From positions 96,481-160,480 of the forward strand of contig NZ_JABVXF010000007.1 in NCBI RefSeq assembly GCF_013349995.1: a stretch of DNA of 64,000 bases, read 5' to 3'. Of this stretch, positions 18,219 through 27,050 are shown in pieces. The notes beneath the pieces were generated by a model. The model worked only from the letters and a program-made list of their open reading frames with translations, did not search any database and had not been told where the DNA came from. Source of the stretch: Pseudoalteromonas sp. 0303. GTDB lineage: Bacteria > Pseudomonadota > Gammaproteobacteria > Enterobacterales > Alteromonadaceae. Both the position numbers and the translations under genes were made by a program. How positions within the stretch are numbered: the stretch's first letter is position 1; every line of letters begins with the position of its first letter.

Positions 18219-18252
18219 AAACCGAGCTAACTTCAACTAGCTCGGTTTTTTG
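18219..18252. terminator. Terminator between fimV and the M28 peptidase
   Basis: ACCGAGCTA and TAGCTCGGT arms with a run of six T's lie 22 bp after the fimV stop. It faces the end of the convergent peptidase gene. Confidence 0.85.
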
Positions 18253-18266
18253 TATCTAAGCGAAGG

Positions 18267-19892
18267 TTATTGCTTGTCTTGTAAGCGACGAGCTTTGAAA
18301 TCAGACTCGGCTTTCCACTTAGGCCAATCGCCGTTATCAGCAAGTTTGGCAGCAATATCAACGATCAGTTCAATATCTTGCTTAACACCGCCCATAGACC
18401 AATCTGCTGAATAGTCGTCAGCTTCTTTATGATATTTGTGCGCGATGTAATCAGGATCTGTATCACCTAAACTCATAAATAGTAAGCTAGGAACGCCTTG
18501 CTTAGCTAGAGAGAAGTGATCAGAGCGGAAGAACAAACCATTTTGAGGACGCGGGTCCATTTTTACATGACGACCTTGTGCTTTCGCTGCATCTGCAAGG
18601 TAGTCTTCCATTTCAGACATGCCTTTACCGTATTGTAATATGTAGTCAACGCCGTCTAGCACGTTCATACCATCAATATTAAGCAGTGCTACCATTTGTT
18701 TAGTTGGTACAATTTCGCCAGTAGCGAATTGCTCTGAGCCAATAAGCCCTGTTTCTTCAGCCGTAAAGTTGGCAAAGATAATCGAGCGTTTAAATGGTTT
18801 TTTCTTATGTATTTCAGTAAGAATACGGGCTATTTCAACCGTTGCTGCGCTACCTGAAGCATTATCGACAGCACCATTGTAGATTTTCACACCGTCATCA
18901 GTTTGCTTGGTGCCAAAGTGGTCCCAGTGCGCACCAATTACAATGTACTCATCAGGAGTTTCGCTACCTTTAAGCGTTGCAACAACATTATGCGATTGCG
19001 CTTGAGAGATATCACTTTTCAGTGTCAGCGCTGCTTTCGCTTTTAAGTCGACAGGTTTAAAGTCAGCTTTTAGTGCGTTGGCTTTTTCAGTTTGATAATC
19101 AAGGCCTGCTTGAGCAAAAATTTCATTTGCCGCTTGCTCATCAATCCAACCCATTACAGGGATGTCAGAAGCATTCTTATCTTGGTCGATTAAGGTATAT
19201 TTGCTACCCGTGTTCGAGCTTTCTACAACGCCCCAAGGGTATGCGGCAGGAGCAGTTTCGTGAACGATAAATACTGCTTTTGCACCTTGGCGAGCACCTT
19301 CTTCATATTTGTAAGTCCAACGACCGTAGTAGGTCATAGCATTACCGGTGAAAAGCGTGTCGTCTTGGGTGGCAAAACCAGGATCATTAACAAGCACGAT
19401 AATTGTTTTGTCTTTTACATCAATATCTGCAAAGTCATCCCAATTATATTCAGGTGCATTAATACCATAGCCAACAAACACAACATCAGAGCCATCAATG
19501 TTGATCTCAGGGTTAATTTGTTGAGTACGGGCGGTAAAATCACTGCCAGCATTAAAGCTTAAATCACCCACTTGTAAGGTCATGTTTTGATCTGGAGTGA
19601 GTTTTGCCATAGTAACTGGCTGTAAAAACTCGCCATTAAAACTACCGCTTAAGCCGAGTTTTTTATATTCATCAGCTAAATAGTTAATAGTGAGCGTTTC
19701 GCCTTCAGTTAAAGGGCCGCGGCCTAAGAATTCATCAGAGGCGAGGGTTTTAATATGTGAGCGTACATTGGCAATGTTCACGGCTTCATTGCTTTCAGCA
19801 CTTGGTTCATCAGTGCTTGTTGTTGGTTGCTCAGAGCAGCCGAATAAACCAATTGCAAGTGCTAAGCTTGCATACTTAAGGTGAGTTGTCAT
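18267..19892 (-). CDS. M28-family zinc metallopeptidase lipoprotein
   Basis: The chosen ATG at 19892 gives 541 residues starting MTTHLKYASLALAIGLFGCS. This is a short lipoprotein signal with lipobox LFGC. A GTG seven codons upstream lacks a ribosome site and would lengthen the signal. A PA-type inserted domain (about 110-270) precedes the M28 catalytic domain. Its zinc motifs are IGAHWDHFGT (His/Asp), GAVDNASGSAA (bridging Asp) and FTAEETGLIGSEQF (Glu pair), with RSDHFSLAKQGVPS late in the chain (His). It is probably an outer-membrane or periplasmic aminopeptidase scavenging peptides. It lies convergent to fimV in the place where truA would be expected. Confidence 0.9.
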   Translation of the reverse strand: MTTHLKYASLALAIGLFGCSEQPTTSTDEPSAESNEAVNIANVRSHIKTLASDEFLGRGPLTEGETLTINYLADEYKKLGLSGSFNGEFLQPVTMAKLTPDQNMTLQVGDLSFNAGSDFTARTQQINPEINIDGSDVVFVGYGINAPEYNWDDFADIDVKDKTIIVLVNDPGFATQDDTLFTGNAMTYYGRWTYKYEEGARQGAKAVFIVHETAPAAYPWGVVESSNTGSKYTLIDQDKNASDIPVMGWIDEQAANEIFAQAGLDYQTEKANALKADFKPVDLKAKAALTLKSDISQAQSHNVVATLKGSETPDEYIVIGAHWDHFGTKQTDDGVKIYNGAVDNASGSAATVEIARILTEIHKKKPFKRSIIFANFTAEETGLIGSEQFATGEIVPTKQMVALLNIDGMNVLDGVDYILQYGKGMSEMEDYLADAAKAQGRHVKMDPRPQNGLFFRSDHFSLAKQGVPSLLFMSLGDTDPDYIAHKYHKEADDYSADWSMGGVKQDIELIVDIAAKLADNGDWPKWKAESDFKARRLQDKQ

Positions 19893-19978
19893 AGTTTTTC
19901 TGGTTGATTGCACAGGGTTTCACTATATGGGACGCGAAGGGGGCTGTCCAGAAAGAGTCTACAAATAACTAATTATTC

Positions 19979-20011
19979 AGGATGAAAGGATAATAATGCA
20001 CCTTTCATCCT
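19979..20011 (-). terminator. Inverted repeat after the MBL-fold gene, possible weak terminator
   Basis: AGGATGAAAGG and CCTTTCATCCT form a perfect 11-bp stem with an 11-base loop, starting 8 bp after the leftward gene's stop. The following leftward sequence is only AT-rich, with no real T-run, so it may act as an RNA 3'-end stabiliser instead of an intrinsic terminator. Confidence 0.45.
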
Positions 20012-20018
20012 GTCAATT

Positions 20019-21098
20019 TTACCACCACGCTTTATCAATGGCGGTATCTTGAATTTTAAATACCTCACCAACTAACGGAGTACTCAGTGATACTTGCTCT
20101 TGTCCTGCTTTTTTAGCAACACGTTTAAGTGGGTCATACCAAGCATGAAAGGCCAGATCGAATGTTCCATTATGCACTGGCACCATCACATCACCTTGTA
20201 AATCGAGGTGAGCTTGTACTGATTGTTCTGGTGTCATGTGAATGTCAGCCCAATCTTTGTCGTAAGCACCGGTTTCAATAAAAGTGATATCAAACGGCCC
20301 ATAACGATTACCAATCTCTTTAAAGCCAGAAAAATAGCCAGAGTCACCGCTAAAATAAAAGCGCTTGTCATTTACTTTAATAGCCCAAGAGCCCCAAAGG
20401 GTTGTATTGCCATCTGTTAAACCTCGGCCAGAGAAGTGCTGAGTTGGGGTAAATACAATTTGGCTATTTGCCATATTTTTCTCTTGCCACCAATCAAAAC
20501 TATGGACTTTTTGTTCATCAACGCCCCATTTTTTCAGGTCGTTTTCGACTCCTAATGGCACATAAAAAGAATCTGTTTTATCAACAAGCTGTTTAATTGC
20601 CGCTTTATCTAAGTGGTCATAATGGTTGTGTGAAATAAACACTTTAGCAATGTTTGGTAGCTCTGCAATGCTGATAGGTGTTGGCTGAAAGCGCTTTGGC
20701 CCCATGAATGAAAAAGGCGAAGCGCGTTCTGAAAATACCGGATCAAATAGCCAGTATTCGCCATACACTTTCGCTAAAATAGAGGAGTGACCTAATTTCA
20801 CAAAATGCACTGTGTCATTAGATAAACGCTCAAGCTGTGCATGAGAAACAGAATGCATAGGCAGTTCACCTTTTGGCTCTGCATCAATTTTCTTTTCTGT
20901 AATAAAGCGTTTGAAGATACCTAGCGTTTTCTTAAAGCTGGGTCTTTCTACCTCAGCAGTATTGTGGAACTTGCCATCAGATAATTGCGCAGAGTGGCTG
21001 TTATCACTCACGCCTTCAGCGGCTAATTGATTATTCATAATAAACACTCCTATCACGATGCATAGAGTGGCGATTGCGAGCCATTTTAGAAATTTCAT
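20019..21098 (-). CDS. MBL-fold metallohydrolase (NAPE-PLD/UlaG-like)
   Basis: The 359-residue protein starts with a hydrophobic anchor or signal (KFLKWLAIATLCIVIGVFI). The metallo-beta-lactamase core follows: SHNHYDHLDKAAI supplies the HxHxDH metal motif, FSGDSGYF the second-sphere Asp, and PVHNGTFDLAFH the later His. The arrangement resembles NAPE-PLD/UlaG-type hydrolases (phosphodiesterase or lactonase-like) more than beta-lactamases. It is probably periplasmic or membrane-tethered. It diverges from a TetR gene over a 115-bp gap with a 19-bp palindrome, so it is the likely target of that repressor. The substrate is unknown; a lipid-like or membrane-active compound is plausible but only inferred. 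Confidence 0.85.
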   Translation of the reverse strand: MKFLKWLAIATLCIVIGVFIMNNQLAAEGVSDNSHSAQLSDGKFHNTAEVERPSFKKTLGIFKRFITEKKIDAEPKGELPMHSVSHAQLERLSNDTVHFVKLGHSSILAKVYGEYWLFDPVFSERASPFSFMGPKRFQPTPISIAELPNIAKVFISHNHYDHLDKAAIKQLVDKTDSFYVPLGVENDLKKWGVDEQKVHSFDWWQEKNMANSQIVFTPTQHFSGRGLTDGNTTLWGSWAIKVNDKRFYFSGDSGYFSGFKEIGNRYGPFDITFIETGAYDKDWADIHMTPEQSVQAHLDLQGDVMVPVHNGTFDLAFHAWYDPLKRVAKKAGQEQVSLSTPLVGEVFKIQDTAIDKAWW

Positions 21099-21113
21099 AT
21101 CGTCACCATAAGT

Positions 21114-21132
21114 AAACTACACGGTGTAGTTT
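21114..21132. promoter_or_regulatory. Palindromic operator candidate (TetR/MBL intergenic)
   Basis: AAACTACACGGTGTAGTTT is a 19-bp palindrome with perfect 9-bp arms around a single G. It lies 16 bp before the start of the MBL-fold gene and 81 bp before tetR. Size and position are typical for a TetR-family repressor site. Confidence 0.65.
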
Positions 21133-21153
21133 TTCATGGTTTGCTATAAAAGT

Positions 21154-21172
21154 AAACTATCTAGTGCATTTT
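21154..21172. promoter_or_regulatory. Second, degenerate operator copy
   Basis: This 19-base site matches the upstream palindrome at 13 of 19 positions. It shares the flank AGTAAACTA, repeated exactly 40 bp away (21111 and 21151), about four helical turns. A third small inverted repeat (GTTAC/GTAAC, 21183-21196) lies just before tetR. Confidence 0.45.
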
Positions 21173-21213
21173 TTATTTTTGCGTTACACTAGTAACCCTT
21201 ATCGGAGGGGTCC

Positions 21214-21807
21214 ATGAAATTATCACAGAGAAAACGATTAGATATTTTGAATGCTGCTGAGACATTGTTTTTTCAGCAAGGTGTTGAGCATACCAGTATG
21301 GATCAGGTTGCAAGCTTAGCGGGTGCCTCAAAGCGTACCGTATATAATCACTTTGAAAATAAAGATGTGTTGTTTCAAGCCATTCTAGTGTTTATGTTTG
21401 AAAAAGTCCGCCAAGAGCAAGCGGTTGTATTTGATGCTGCTGTGCCAATTGCACAGCAGTTAACACGCATTGCTGAACAAGAAGTGGCACTTTTGACCTC
21501 TGAAGAGTTTTTAAAAGTAGCGAAAGTCGCTTTTATGCAGATGTTACAGCAGCCTGATTTAGCAAAATCATTAGCCAGTAATAACATGGGCTGTATGCAA
21601 GATCTGGTGGCGTTTTTAGAAGCAGGTGTGAAAGCACAGGTTTTAACTATTGATGATGTTGAGTTTGCAGCAAAACAGTTTGTGTATCAGTTAAAGTCGC
21701 TGATCTTTTATCCGTTGCTGTATGGCTTTGAGCGCCAAGAAGGCGACTCAGATAACAAAGTAATAAACGAAACTGTAAAAATGTTCTTAGCGCGTTATGG
21801 GCGCTGA
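21214..21807 (+). CDS. TetR/AcrR-family transcriptional regulator
   Basis: The 197-residue regulator has a typical N-terminal helix-turn-helix (about residues 7-55). It reads RLDILNAAETLFFQQG, then TSMDQVASLAGASKRTVYNHF and ENKDVLFQAIL. The C-terminal half is helical and would bind an unknown ligand. A TCGGAGGGG ribosome site precedes the ATG. It diverges from the MBL-fold gene, with a perfect palindrome and a degenerate second copy between them. It therefore probably represses that gene and itself. Ligand prediction is not possible from sequence. Confidence 0.9.
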   Translation: MKLSQRKRLDILNAAETLFFQQGVEHTSMDQVASLAGASKRTVYNHFENKDVLFQAILVFMFEKVRQEQAVVFDAAVPIAQQLTRIAEQEVALLTSEEFLKVAKVAFMQMLQQPDLAKSLASNNMGCMQDLVAFLEAGVKAQVLTIDDVEFAAKQFVYQLKSLIFYPLLYGFERQEGDSDNKVINETVKMFLARYGR

Positions 21808-21820
21808 TATTTTGGAACAT

Positions 21821-21850
21821 AAAAAAGCCCGCTTAATGCGGGCTTTTAAA
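21821..21850. terminator. Bidirectional terminator between tetR and lipA
   Basis: AAAAGCCCGC and GCGGGCTTTT arms surround a TTAAT loop, with A-run and T-run flanks. It serves both the rightward tetR and the leftward lip operon. Confidence 0.85.
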
Positions 21851-21864
21851 TAATTGTAAAAGTA

Positions 21865-22830
21865 TTACTTCACTTCTTTACCAGCTGCTTGTTGGTCAGC
21901 ATGGTAGCTTGAGCGAACAAATGGACCACAGGCCGCATGTGTAAAGCCAATTTCGTCTGCATAATCTTTTAAAGCATCAAACTCTGCTGGCGGCACATAG
22001 CGTTTAACCGGTAAGTGGTGCTTAGAAGGTTGTAGGTATTGACCTACTGTTAGCATATCAACGTTATGCTCGCGTAAGTCACGTAACACTTCTTCGATTT
22101 CGCTAATTTCTTCACCTAAACCTACCATCAAACCAGACTTAGTTTTCACATCTGGATGTGCTTCTTTAAAGCGGCGTAACAACTCAAGTGACCATTTATA
22201 GTCAGCACCTGGACGCGCTAATTTGTATAAACGCGGTGCTGTTTCTAGGTTGTGGTTAAATACATCTGGCGGCGTCTCGATTAAGATATCAAGGGCTCTG
22301 TCCATACGACCACGGAAATCAGGTACTAGAATTTCAATCGTGATTTCTGGGTTGTGCTTACGAATTTCACGAATACAGTCAGCAAAGTGCTGTGCACCAC
22401 CATCACGTAAATCATCACGGTCTACTGAGGTGATTACAACATAGCTTAGCTTCATGTCTTTAATAGTCAGCGCTAGCTTTTCTGGCTCAGCTGCGTCTGG
22501 CTTTAATGGACGGCCATGGGCAACATCACAGAACGGACAACGACGAGTACAAATAGCACCTAAGATCATGAAAGTCGCAGTACCATGGTTGAAACATTCA
22601 GATAGGTTAGGGCACGAAGCCTCTTCACACACTGAGTGTAAACCATGTTTACGCATCGCTTGTTTAATACCATCAATACGTTCAGTTGATTTTGGTAAGC
22701 GAATTTTTAGCCACTCTGGCTTACGCAACATTTCGTTTTTTTCAGTCGGTAAAACTTTAACTGGGATCAGTGCCATTTTTTCTGCATCACGCAGTTTTAC
22801 GCCTGGTTCCATTTTGACTGGTTTATTCAT
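21865..22830 (-). CDS. lipA: Lipoyl synthase
   Basis: The 321-residue radical-SAM enzyme inserts two sulfurs into the octanoyl chain on lipoyl domains. The auxiliary cluster cysteines are Cys68, Cys73 and Cys79 ([12 protein letters not shown]). The radical-SAM cluster is Cys94, Cys98 and Cys101 (CTRRCPFC). The conserved C-terminal RSSYHAD segment, whose Ser ligates the auxiliary cluster, is present. It overlaps the end of lipB by 4 bases (ATGA), so translation is coupled. It is the last gene of ybeD-lipB-lipA; E. coli has the extra gene ybeF between lipB and lipA. Confidence 0.98.
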   Translation of the reverse strand: MNKPVKMEPGVKLRDAEKMALIPVKVLPTEKNEMLRKPEWLKIRLPKSTERIDGIKQAMRKHGLHSVCEEASCPNLSECFNHGTATFMILGAICTRRCPFCDVAHGRPLKPDAAEPEKLALTIKDMKLSYVVITSVDRDDLRDGGAQHFADCIREIRKHNPEITIEILVPDFRGRMDRALDILIETPPDVFNHNLETAPRLYKLARPGADYKWSLELLRRFKEAHPDVKTKSGLMVGLGEEISEIEEVLRDLREHNVDMLTVGQYLQPSKHHLPVKRYVPPAEFDALKDYADEIGFTHAACGPFVRSSYHADQQAAGKEVK

Positions 22831-23480
22831 TCGTTTTCAAACCCTTCAGTGTGCTTAACCACAGTAGCATTAAGCTTTTTAATCATGTGTTTTACAAGCC
22901 CTGCACCTGCTTGCTCGAGGTTTTGCGGACCGTTAAGATCGGTTGTTTGCACCATGTTCATGCCAGCATAGCCGCATGGATTAATACGTAAGAATGGACT
23001 TAGATCCATACTTACATTTAGTGCTAAACCGTGGAAAGAGCAACCGCGGCGAACGCGAAGGCCTAATGAGGCAACTTTGCTGTCGTTAACGTAAACACCG
23101 GGTGCATCCGCTTTCGCGTAGGCATCAATGTCGTAGTCTTTTAACGTATCAATAATGCACTCTTCAAGCCAGGTTACTAGCTCCCTTACACCAATGTTTA
23201 AACGACGTAAGTTGAATAGCACATACATCATTTGTTGGCCTGGTCCGTGATAGGTAACTTGACCACCACGATCCACTTGGATCACTTCGATATCACCGGT
23301 ATTTAATAAGTGCTCAGCTTTGCCTGCTTGGCCTTGCGTAAATACTGGCTCGTGCTCTACAAGCCAAATTTCATCTGCTGTGTGCTCATCACGGGTGTCG
23401 GTAAAAGATTGCATTTTTTGCCAAATTGGCATGTAACGCTGACGACCTAGTTGACGAACGATTAATTCTCTTTCGCTCAC
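22827..23480 (-). CDS. lipB: Octanoyl-[acyl-carrier-protein]:protein N-octanoyltransferase
   Basis: The 217-residue enzyme transfers octanoate from ACP to lipoyl domains of 2-oxoacid dehydrogenases and GcvH. The motif [12 protein letters not shown] (71-82) forms the acyl pocket. Catalytic Lys135 ([13 protein letters not shown]) and Cys169 (NPCGYAGM) are both in place. It lies 19 bases after ybeD and overlaps lipA, so the lipoylation steps are made from one message. Confidence 0.97.
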   Translation of the reverse strand: MSERELIVRQLGRQRYMPIWQKMQSFTDTRDEHTADEIWLVEHEPVFTQGQAGKAEHLLNTGDIEVIQVDRGGQVTYHGPGQQMMYVLFNLRRLNIGVRELVTWLEECIIDTLKDYDIDAYAKADAPGVYVNDSKVASLGLRVRRGCSFHGLALNVSMDLSPFLRINPCGYAGMNMVQTTDLNGPQNLEQAGAGLVKHMIKKLNATVVKHTEGFENE

Positions 23481-23499
23481 GACTTACTCCGTAATCGGC

Positions 23500-23778
23500 C
23501 TATAGCATGTGACGTACGTCATCGATGTTGCTGATCACGTTATAAATTTCTTCAATGTGCTCTTTACTTGTAACGGTTGCTACAAGCGTTACAGATTCGT
23601 AATTACCTTTGCTGCTTGGTTTTACCTTTGGCGCATAATCGCCAGGTGCAATTGGTTGCAGCTTTTCTAGGATCTGATCTGTTAGATTTACGTTAGCTAA
23701 GCCCATGATTTTAAATGTGAATGGGCATGGGAAATCTAAATACTCGTCAAACTTAGTATTTTTTACAGGTTGAACCAC
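23500..23778 (-). CDS. ybeD: YbeD/DUF493 family protein
   Basis: The 92-residue protein belongs to DUF493, small alpha/beta proteins with an ACT-like fold encoded upstream of lipB in many proteobacteria. The start is GTG at 23778, with GAGGAG about 10 bases upstream and no ATG available in frame. Its conserved pieces are [11 protein letters not shown] and a C-terminal [15 protein letters not shown]. Function is unknown; linkage suggests a regulatory or accessory role near lipoylation. Confidence 0.93.
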   Translation of the reverse strand: MVQPVKNTKFDEYLDFPCPFTFKIMGLANVNLTDQILEKLQPIAPGDYAPKVKPSSKGNYESVTLVATVTSKEHIEEIYNVISNIDDVRHML

Positions 23779-23911
23779 GACGGTGACTCCTCAAACAGTG
23801 AGTGTGCTTAATAGAGGTGTTCTCTGCCATTTCTTGGCGTTAAGCAAACTTAGATTACGACGCACTCGACCCAGCGCGACTGATATGGAGCGCATTCTAT
23901 CATTTTTCAGA

Positions 23912-23944
23912 CAAAAAAAAACGCCTTGCGGTGCAAGGCGTTTA
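23912..23944 (-). terminator. Terminator of the dacA unit
   Basis: ACGCCTTG and CAAGGCGT arms are followed, in the leftward direction, by nine T's, 18 bp after the dacA stop. Confidence 0.85.
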
Positions 23945-23961
23945 TAAACTTTATGACCAGA

Positions 23962-25131
23962 TTACTGAATTTGTAAACGTAGGTAATCGTAGATCTTGCT
24001 AAAGAAGCTGCCTTCTTCCACTTCCTCTAGTGTAACTAGTGGATATTGTGCAATTTCTTCACCTTCAAGCTGTAAGAATAGCGTGCCTACTTTAGTACCT
24101 TTAGCAAGCGGCGCTTCTAATGTTTTATCAAGCTCGAAGTTCGCTTTTAAGTTTTTACGCTGACCACGTGGAATAGTAATAGGTGTATCTTCTAAGATAC
24201 CTAACGATACGTTTTCTTTGTTACCCATCCAAATACGTTGCTCAGCAAAGCTGTCGCCTGCTTTATATGGCGTGATTGTTTCGAAAAAGCGGAAACCGTA
24301 GTTTAATAGCTTTTTGCTTTCAACTTTACGAGCACGTTCGCTTTCTGTGCCCATTACTACCGCGATTAAACGCATGTCATCTTTAGTTGCAGAAGTTACT
24401 AAGCTATAACCCGCTTCTGATGTATGGCCAGTTTTAATACCGTCAACGTTCATGCTTTCATCCCATAACAATGAGTTACGGTTGTATTGCTTGATGCCGT
24501 TAAAAGTGAATGATTTTTTCGCGTATACTTCGTACTCATCTGGTACATCGCGAATAAGTGCAGCACCTAATGTTGCCATATCACGTGGTGTCGTGAAGTG
24601 TTCGTTAGTATCTAAACCATGGCTATTTACGAAGTGGCTGTTAGTCATGCCAAGCTTTTCAGCGTGGGCATTCATTAAATCAGCAAATGCGCTTTCACTA
24701 CCGGCAATGTGTTCAGCCATTGCTACACAGGCATCGTTACCTGATTGAATAATGATACCGTGGTTTAAGTCATCAACACTGATCTGCTTACCGACTTCGA
24801 TAAACATTTTTGATGATTCAGGAAAATTCTTTGCCCAGGCTTTTTCACTGACTGTAACCATATCAGTTGGTGCAATATTACCTGCTTTTATTTCAGTACC
24901 AATTACATAACTGGTCATCATTTTGGTTAAACTAGCCGGTGCTAATTTTGTATCAGCTTCGCCTTCGACAATTACTTTACCTGTGGTGAAATCAACCAAG
25001 AAATAACCTTTCGCATTAACTTGAGGTGGGGCAGGGATAATTTGGGCTGTTGCAGAAAATACGCTAGCAGTGCAAACAAGGCCACAAACGCCACTTAAGA
25101 TTTTATATTTTATAGATTTCATCGTACTCAT
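23962..25131 (-). CDS. dacA: D-alanyl-D-alanine carboxypeptidase (PBP5-type)
   Basis: This 389-residue penicillin-binding protein trims terminal D-Ala from peptidoglycan pentapeptides. The signal peptide ends near residue 30 (SATAQ). The active site reads Ser67-x-x-Lys70 (SLTK), Ser130-Gly-Asn (QSGN) and Lys233-Thr-Gly (KTG). The C-terminal PBP5-like domain and a final amphipathic helix (SKIYDYLRLQIQ) anchor it to the inner membrane. An alternative ATG three codons inside the chosen start has a slightly better ribosome site. It ends the leftward mrdA-rodA-rlpA-dacA elongation cluster. Confidence 0.97.
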   Translation of the reverse strand: MSTMKSIKYKILSGVCGLVCTASVFSATAQIIPAPPQVNAKGYFLVDFTTGKVIVEGEADTKLAPASLTKMMTSYVIGTEIKAGNIAPTDMVTVSEKAWAKNFPESSKMFIEVGKQISVDDLNHGIIIQSGNDACVAMAEHIAGSESAFADLMNAHAEKLGMTNSHFVNSHGLDTNEHFTTPRDMATLGAALIRDVPDEYEVYAKKSFTFNGIKQYNRNSLLWDESMNVDGIKTGHTSEAGYSLVTSATKDDMRLIAVVMGTESERARKVESKKLLNYGFRFFETITPYKAGDSFAEQRIWMGNKENVSLGILEDTPITIPRGQRKNLKANFELDKTLEAPLAKGTKVGTLFLQLEGEEIAQYPLVTLEEVEEGSFFSKIYDYLRLQIQ

Positions 25132-25176
25132 TAATGGTTAAAGTTAAACATGTTGCGTTGACCTATTCTAAAGGTC

Positions 25177-25944
25177 TTACTCACTGTAAAGCAAGAACGC
25201 GTTCTGAAATTGGTTTTGTTTTAGCTTTTCTAAAACTGCTTGTGCTTCTGCGGCATCTTTTATTGGACCAAGACGTAATCGATAGATTCCATCTTTTTCA
25301 ACAATGTTTGTTGGCACATGATATTGCTGACGAAGTTGAAACGCGAGCGCTTCAACATTAGCAAGAGTACTTCCCGCTGCAACCTGAATGTAGCTTAAAC
25401 GAGGGGCAGAATTGGCAAGGGTAACAGCCTCAACCTTAACACGGGCTGTACCTTGTCGGTAATAACCTAATTTATAGGCCGCAGAATAAGATAAATCGAT
25501 AATCCGGTCATCATGAAACGGGCCTCGGTCGTTTACGCGAACAATTACTGATTTTCCGTTGTCTAAATTTGTTACTCTGGCAAAGCTCGGTAGCGGCAGT
25601 GTTTTATGAGCTGCTGTCATCGCAAACATATCGTACACCTCGCCGTTTGAGGTGTGATAATTGTGAAACTTTCGACCATACCACGAAGCAATGCCTTCTT
25701 CAGAGTAGCCAGTTTCATCTAACATCGGCGTGTAGCGTTTACCACGGACTTCGTAAGGGCGACTAGCGCTTGCACTTTTAACAACCGGGGTGACTATAGC
25801 ATCTTGCATTTCCAGCTCGGTTGGTTTTCGAAGCGGGGCTGCATCATGCTCCATAGCATAACGGCCTTGCTGAGATGAAGAGCTACACGCCGCAAGCAGC
25901 ACAGAAAATAACGCTATAAGTAAGTAATTGACTCGCTGTGTCAT
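25177..25944 (-). CDS. rlpA: Septal ring lytic transglycosylase/RlpA lipoprotein
   Basis: The 255-residue outer-membrane lipoprotein has lipobox LLAAC at about residue 20. The double-psi beta-barrel (about 85-175) includes GIASWYGRKFHNYHTSNGE and VRVNDRGPFHDDRIIDLSYSAA, which carry the conserved catalytic Asp of RlpA glycan-strand lytic enzymes. A C-terminal SPOR domain (about 185-255) should bind denuded septal glycan. Its ATG overlaps the rodA stop by one base (TAATG), so it is co-transcribed with the elongasome genes. Confidence 0.95.
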   Translation of the reverse strand: MTQRVNYLLIALFSVLLAACSSSSQQGRYAMEHDAAPLRKPTELEMQDAIVTPVVKSASASRPYEVRGKRYTPMLDETGYSEEGIASWYGRKFHNYHTSNGEVYDMFAMTAAHKTLPLPSFARVTNLDNGKSVIVRVNDRGPFHDDRIIDLSYSAAYKLGYYRQGTARVKVEAVTLANSAPRLSYIQVAAGSTLANVEALAFQLRQQYHVPTNIVEKDGIYRLRLGPIKDAAEAQAVLEKLKQNQFQNAFLLYSE

Positions 25945-27050
25945 TATTTTAAAAGCATCCTTTTATCGGTGGCGATAGACATGATAATGCCAAATCCGGC
26001 CATCAAGGTCACCATTGAGGTTCCACCATAGCTTATTAGAGGTAACGGAACACCTACTACAGGCAGTAAGCCCGAAACCATGCCAATATTTACAAATACA
26101 TAAACAAAGAAGGTGAGTGTTAATGCGCCGGCAAGCAGTTTACCAAACGCATCTTGCGCATTAACCGCAATATATAAGCCACGGCCAATAATAAACAAGT
26201 ACATACAAAGTAATAAACAAACCCCGAACAGGCCAAACTCTTCGCTCAGTACAGAAAAGATAAAATCGGTATGACGCTCAGGTAAAAACTCCAATTGTGA
26301 TTGGGTGCCTTGTAGCCAGCCTTTACCTTCAACGCCGCCAGAACCTATCGCAATTTTCGATTGAATAATGTGGTAACCCGAGCCAAGCGGATCGCTTTCA
26401 GGATCTAAAAAGGTCAATACCCGTTGCTTTTGATAATCAAGCATCACGTAATGCCAAAAAGGCCATGCTGCCAAACCAACAGTGGCAGATAAAAAGCCAA
26501 TAAGACGCCAACTTAGCCCAGATAAAAACAATACAAATATCCCTGAGCTGGCAATCAGAATAGAGGTACCTAAGTCGGGTTGCTCTTTAATTAAAATGGT
26601 TGGCACCATTACAATCGCAAAGCCAATAATTAAATGGATGATTCTTGGCGGTAAATGGTTACGCCCGATATACCATGCAACCATCATTGGCACAGCAATT
26701 TTCATTAGCTCTGACGGCTGGAAACGGGTCACACCTAAGTCAAGCCAGCGCTGTGCACCCTTTGAACTTACCCCAAATAACAACACCCCAACCAGCATTA
26801 AAAGCCCCACGCAGTAGAGCGGAATAACCATACTCTTTAATGTGTTAGGCGAAAACTGCGCGAGTATAAACATACCTAAGATAGCGCCAAACATACGTGT
26901 TGCGTGGCGTATCATCATGGCAGAGTCTTGGCCGCTAGCGCTGTAAACAATAGCAAGGCTGGCTACCATCATCGTCATAAGGGCGATAAGTAGTGGTAAA
27001 TCGAGGTGTAGGCGCTGCCAAATTGAGCGTTTTTTATTTAATGGGATCAT
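25944..27050 (-). CDS. rodA: Peptidoglycan glycosyltransferase RodA (SEDS)
   Basis: The 368-residue protein has about ten membrane helices. SEDS landmarks are present: RWLDLGVTRFQPSELMKIAVPM, KEQPDLGTS, FLPERHTDFIFSVLSEEFG and the C-terminal SYGGTSMV. RodA polymerises glycan strands for lateral wall growth and works with PBP2, encoded just upstream with a 4-base overlap (ATGA). The order mrdA-rodA-rlpA-dacA is as in E. coli. Confidence 0.97.
   Translation of the reverse strand: MIPLNKKRSIWQRLHLDLPLLIALMTMMVASLAIVYSASGQDSAMMIRHATRMFGAILGMFILAQFSPNTLKSMVIPLYCVGLLMLVGVLLFGVSSKGAQRWLDLGVTRFQPSELMKIAVPMMVAWYIGRNHLPPRIIHLIIGFAIVMVPTILIKEQPDLGTSILIASSGIFVLFLSGLSWRLIGFLSATVGLAAWPFWHYVMLDYQKQRVLTFLDPESDPLGSGYHIIQSKIAIGSGGVEGKGWLQGTQSQLEFLPERHTDFIFSVLSEEFGLFGVCLLLCMYLFIIGRGLYIAVNAQDAFGKLLAGALTLTFFVYVFVNIGMVSGLLPVVGVPLPLISYGGTSMVTLMAGFGIIMSIATDKRMLLK

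Noticed and set aside
19260..19562. 100-codon rightward frame inside the M28 peptidase gene
   Set aside because: It is antisense to a well-supported peptidase with intact zinc motifs and has no own signals.
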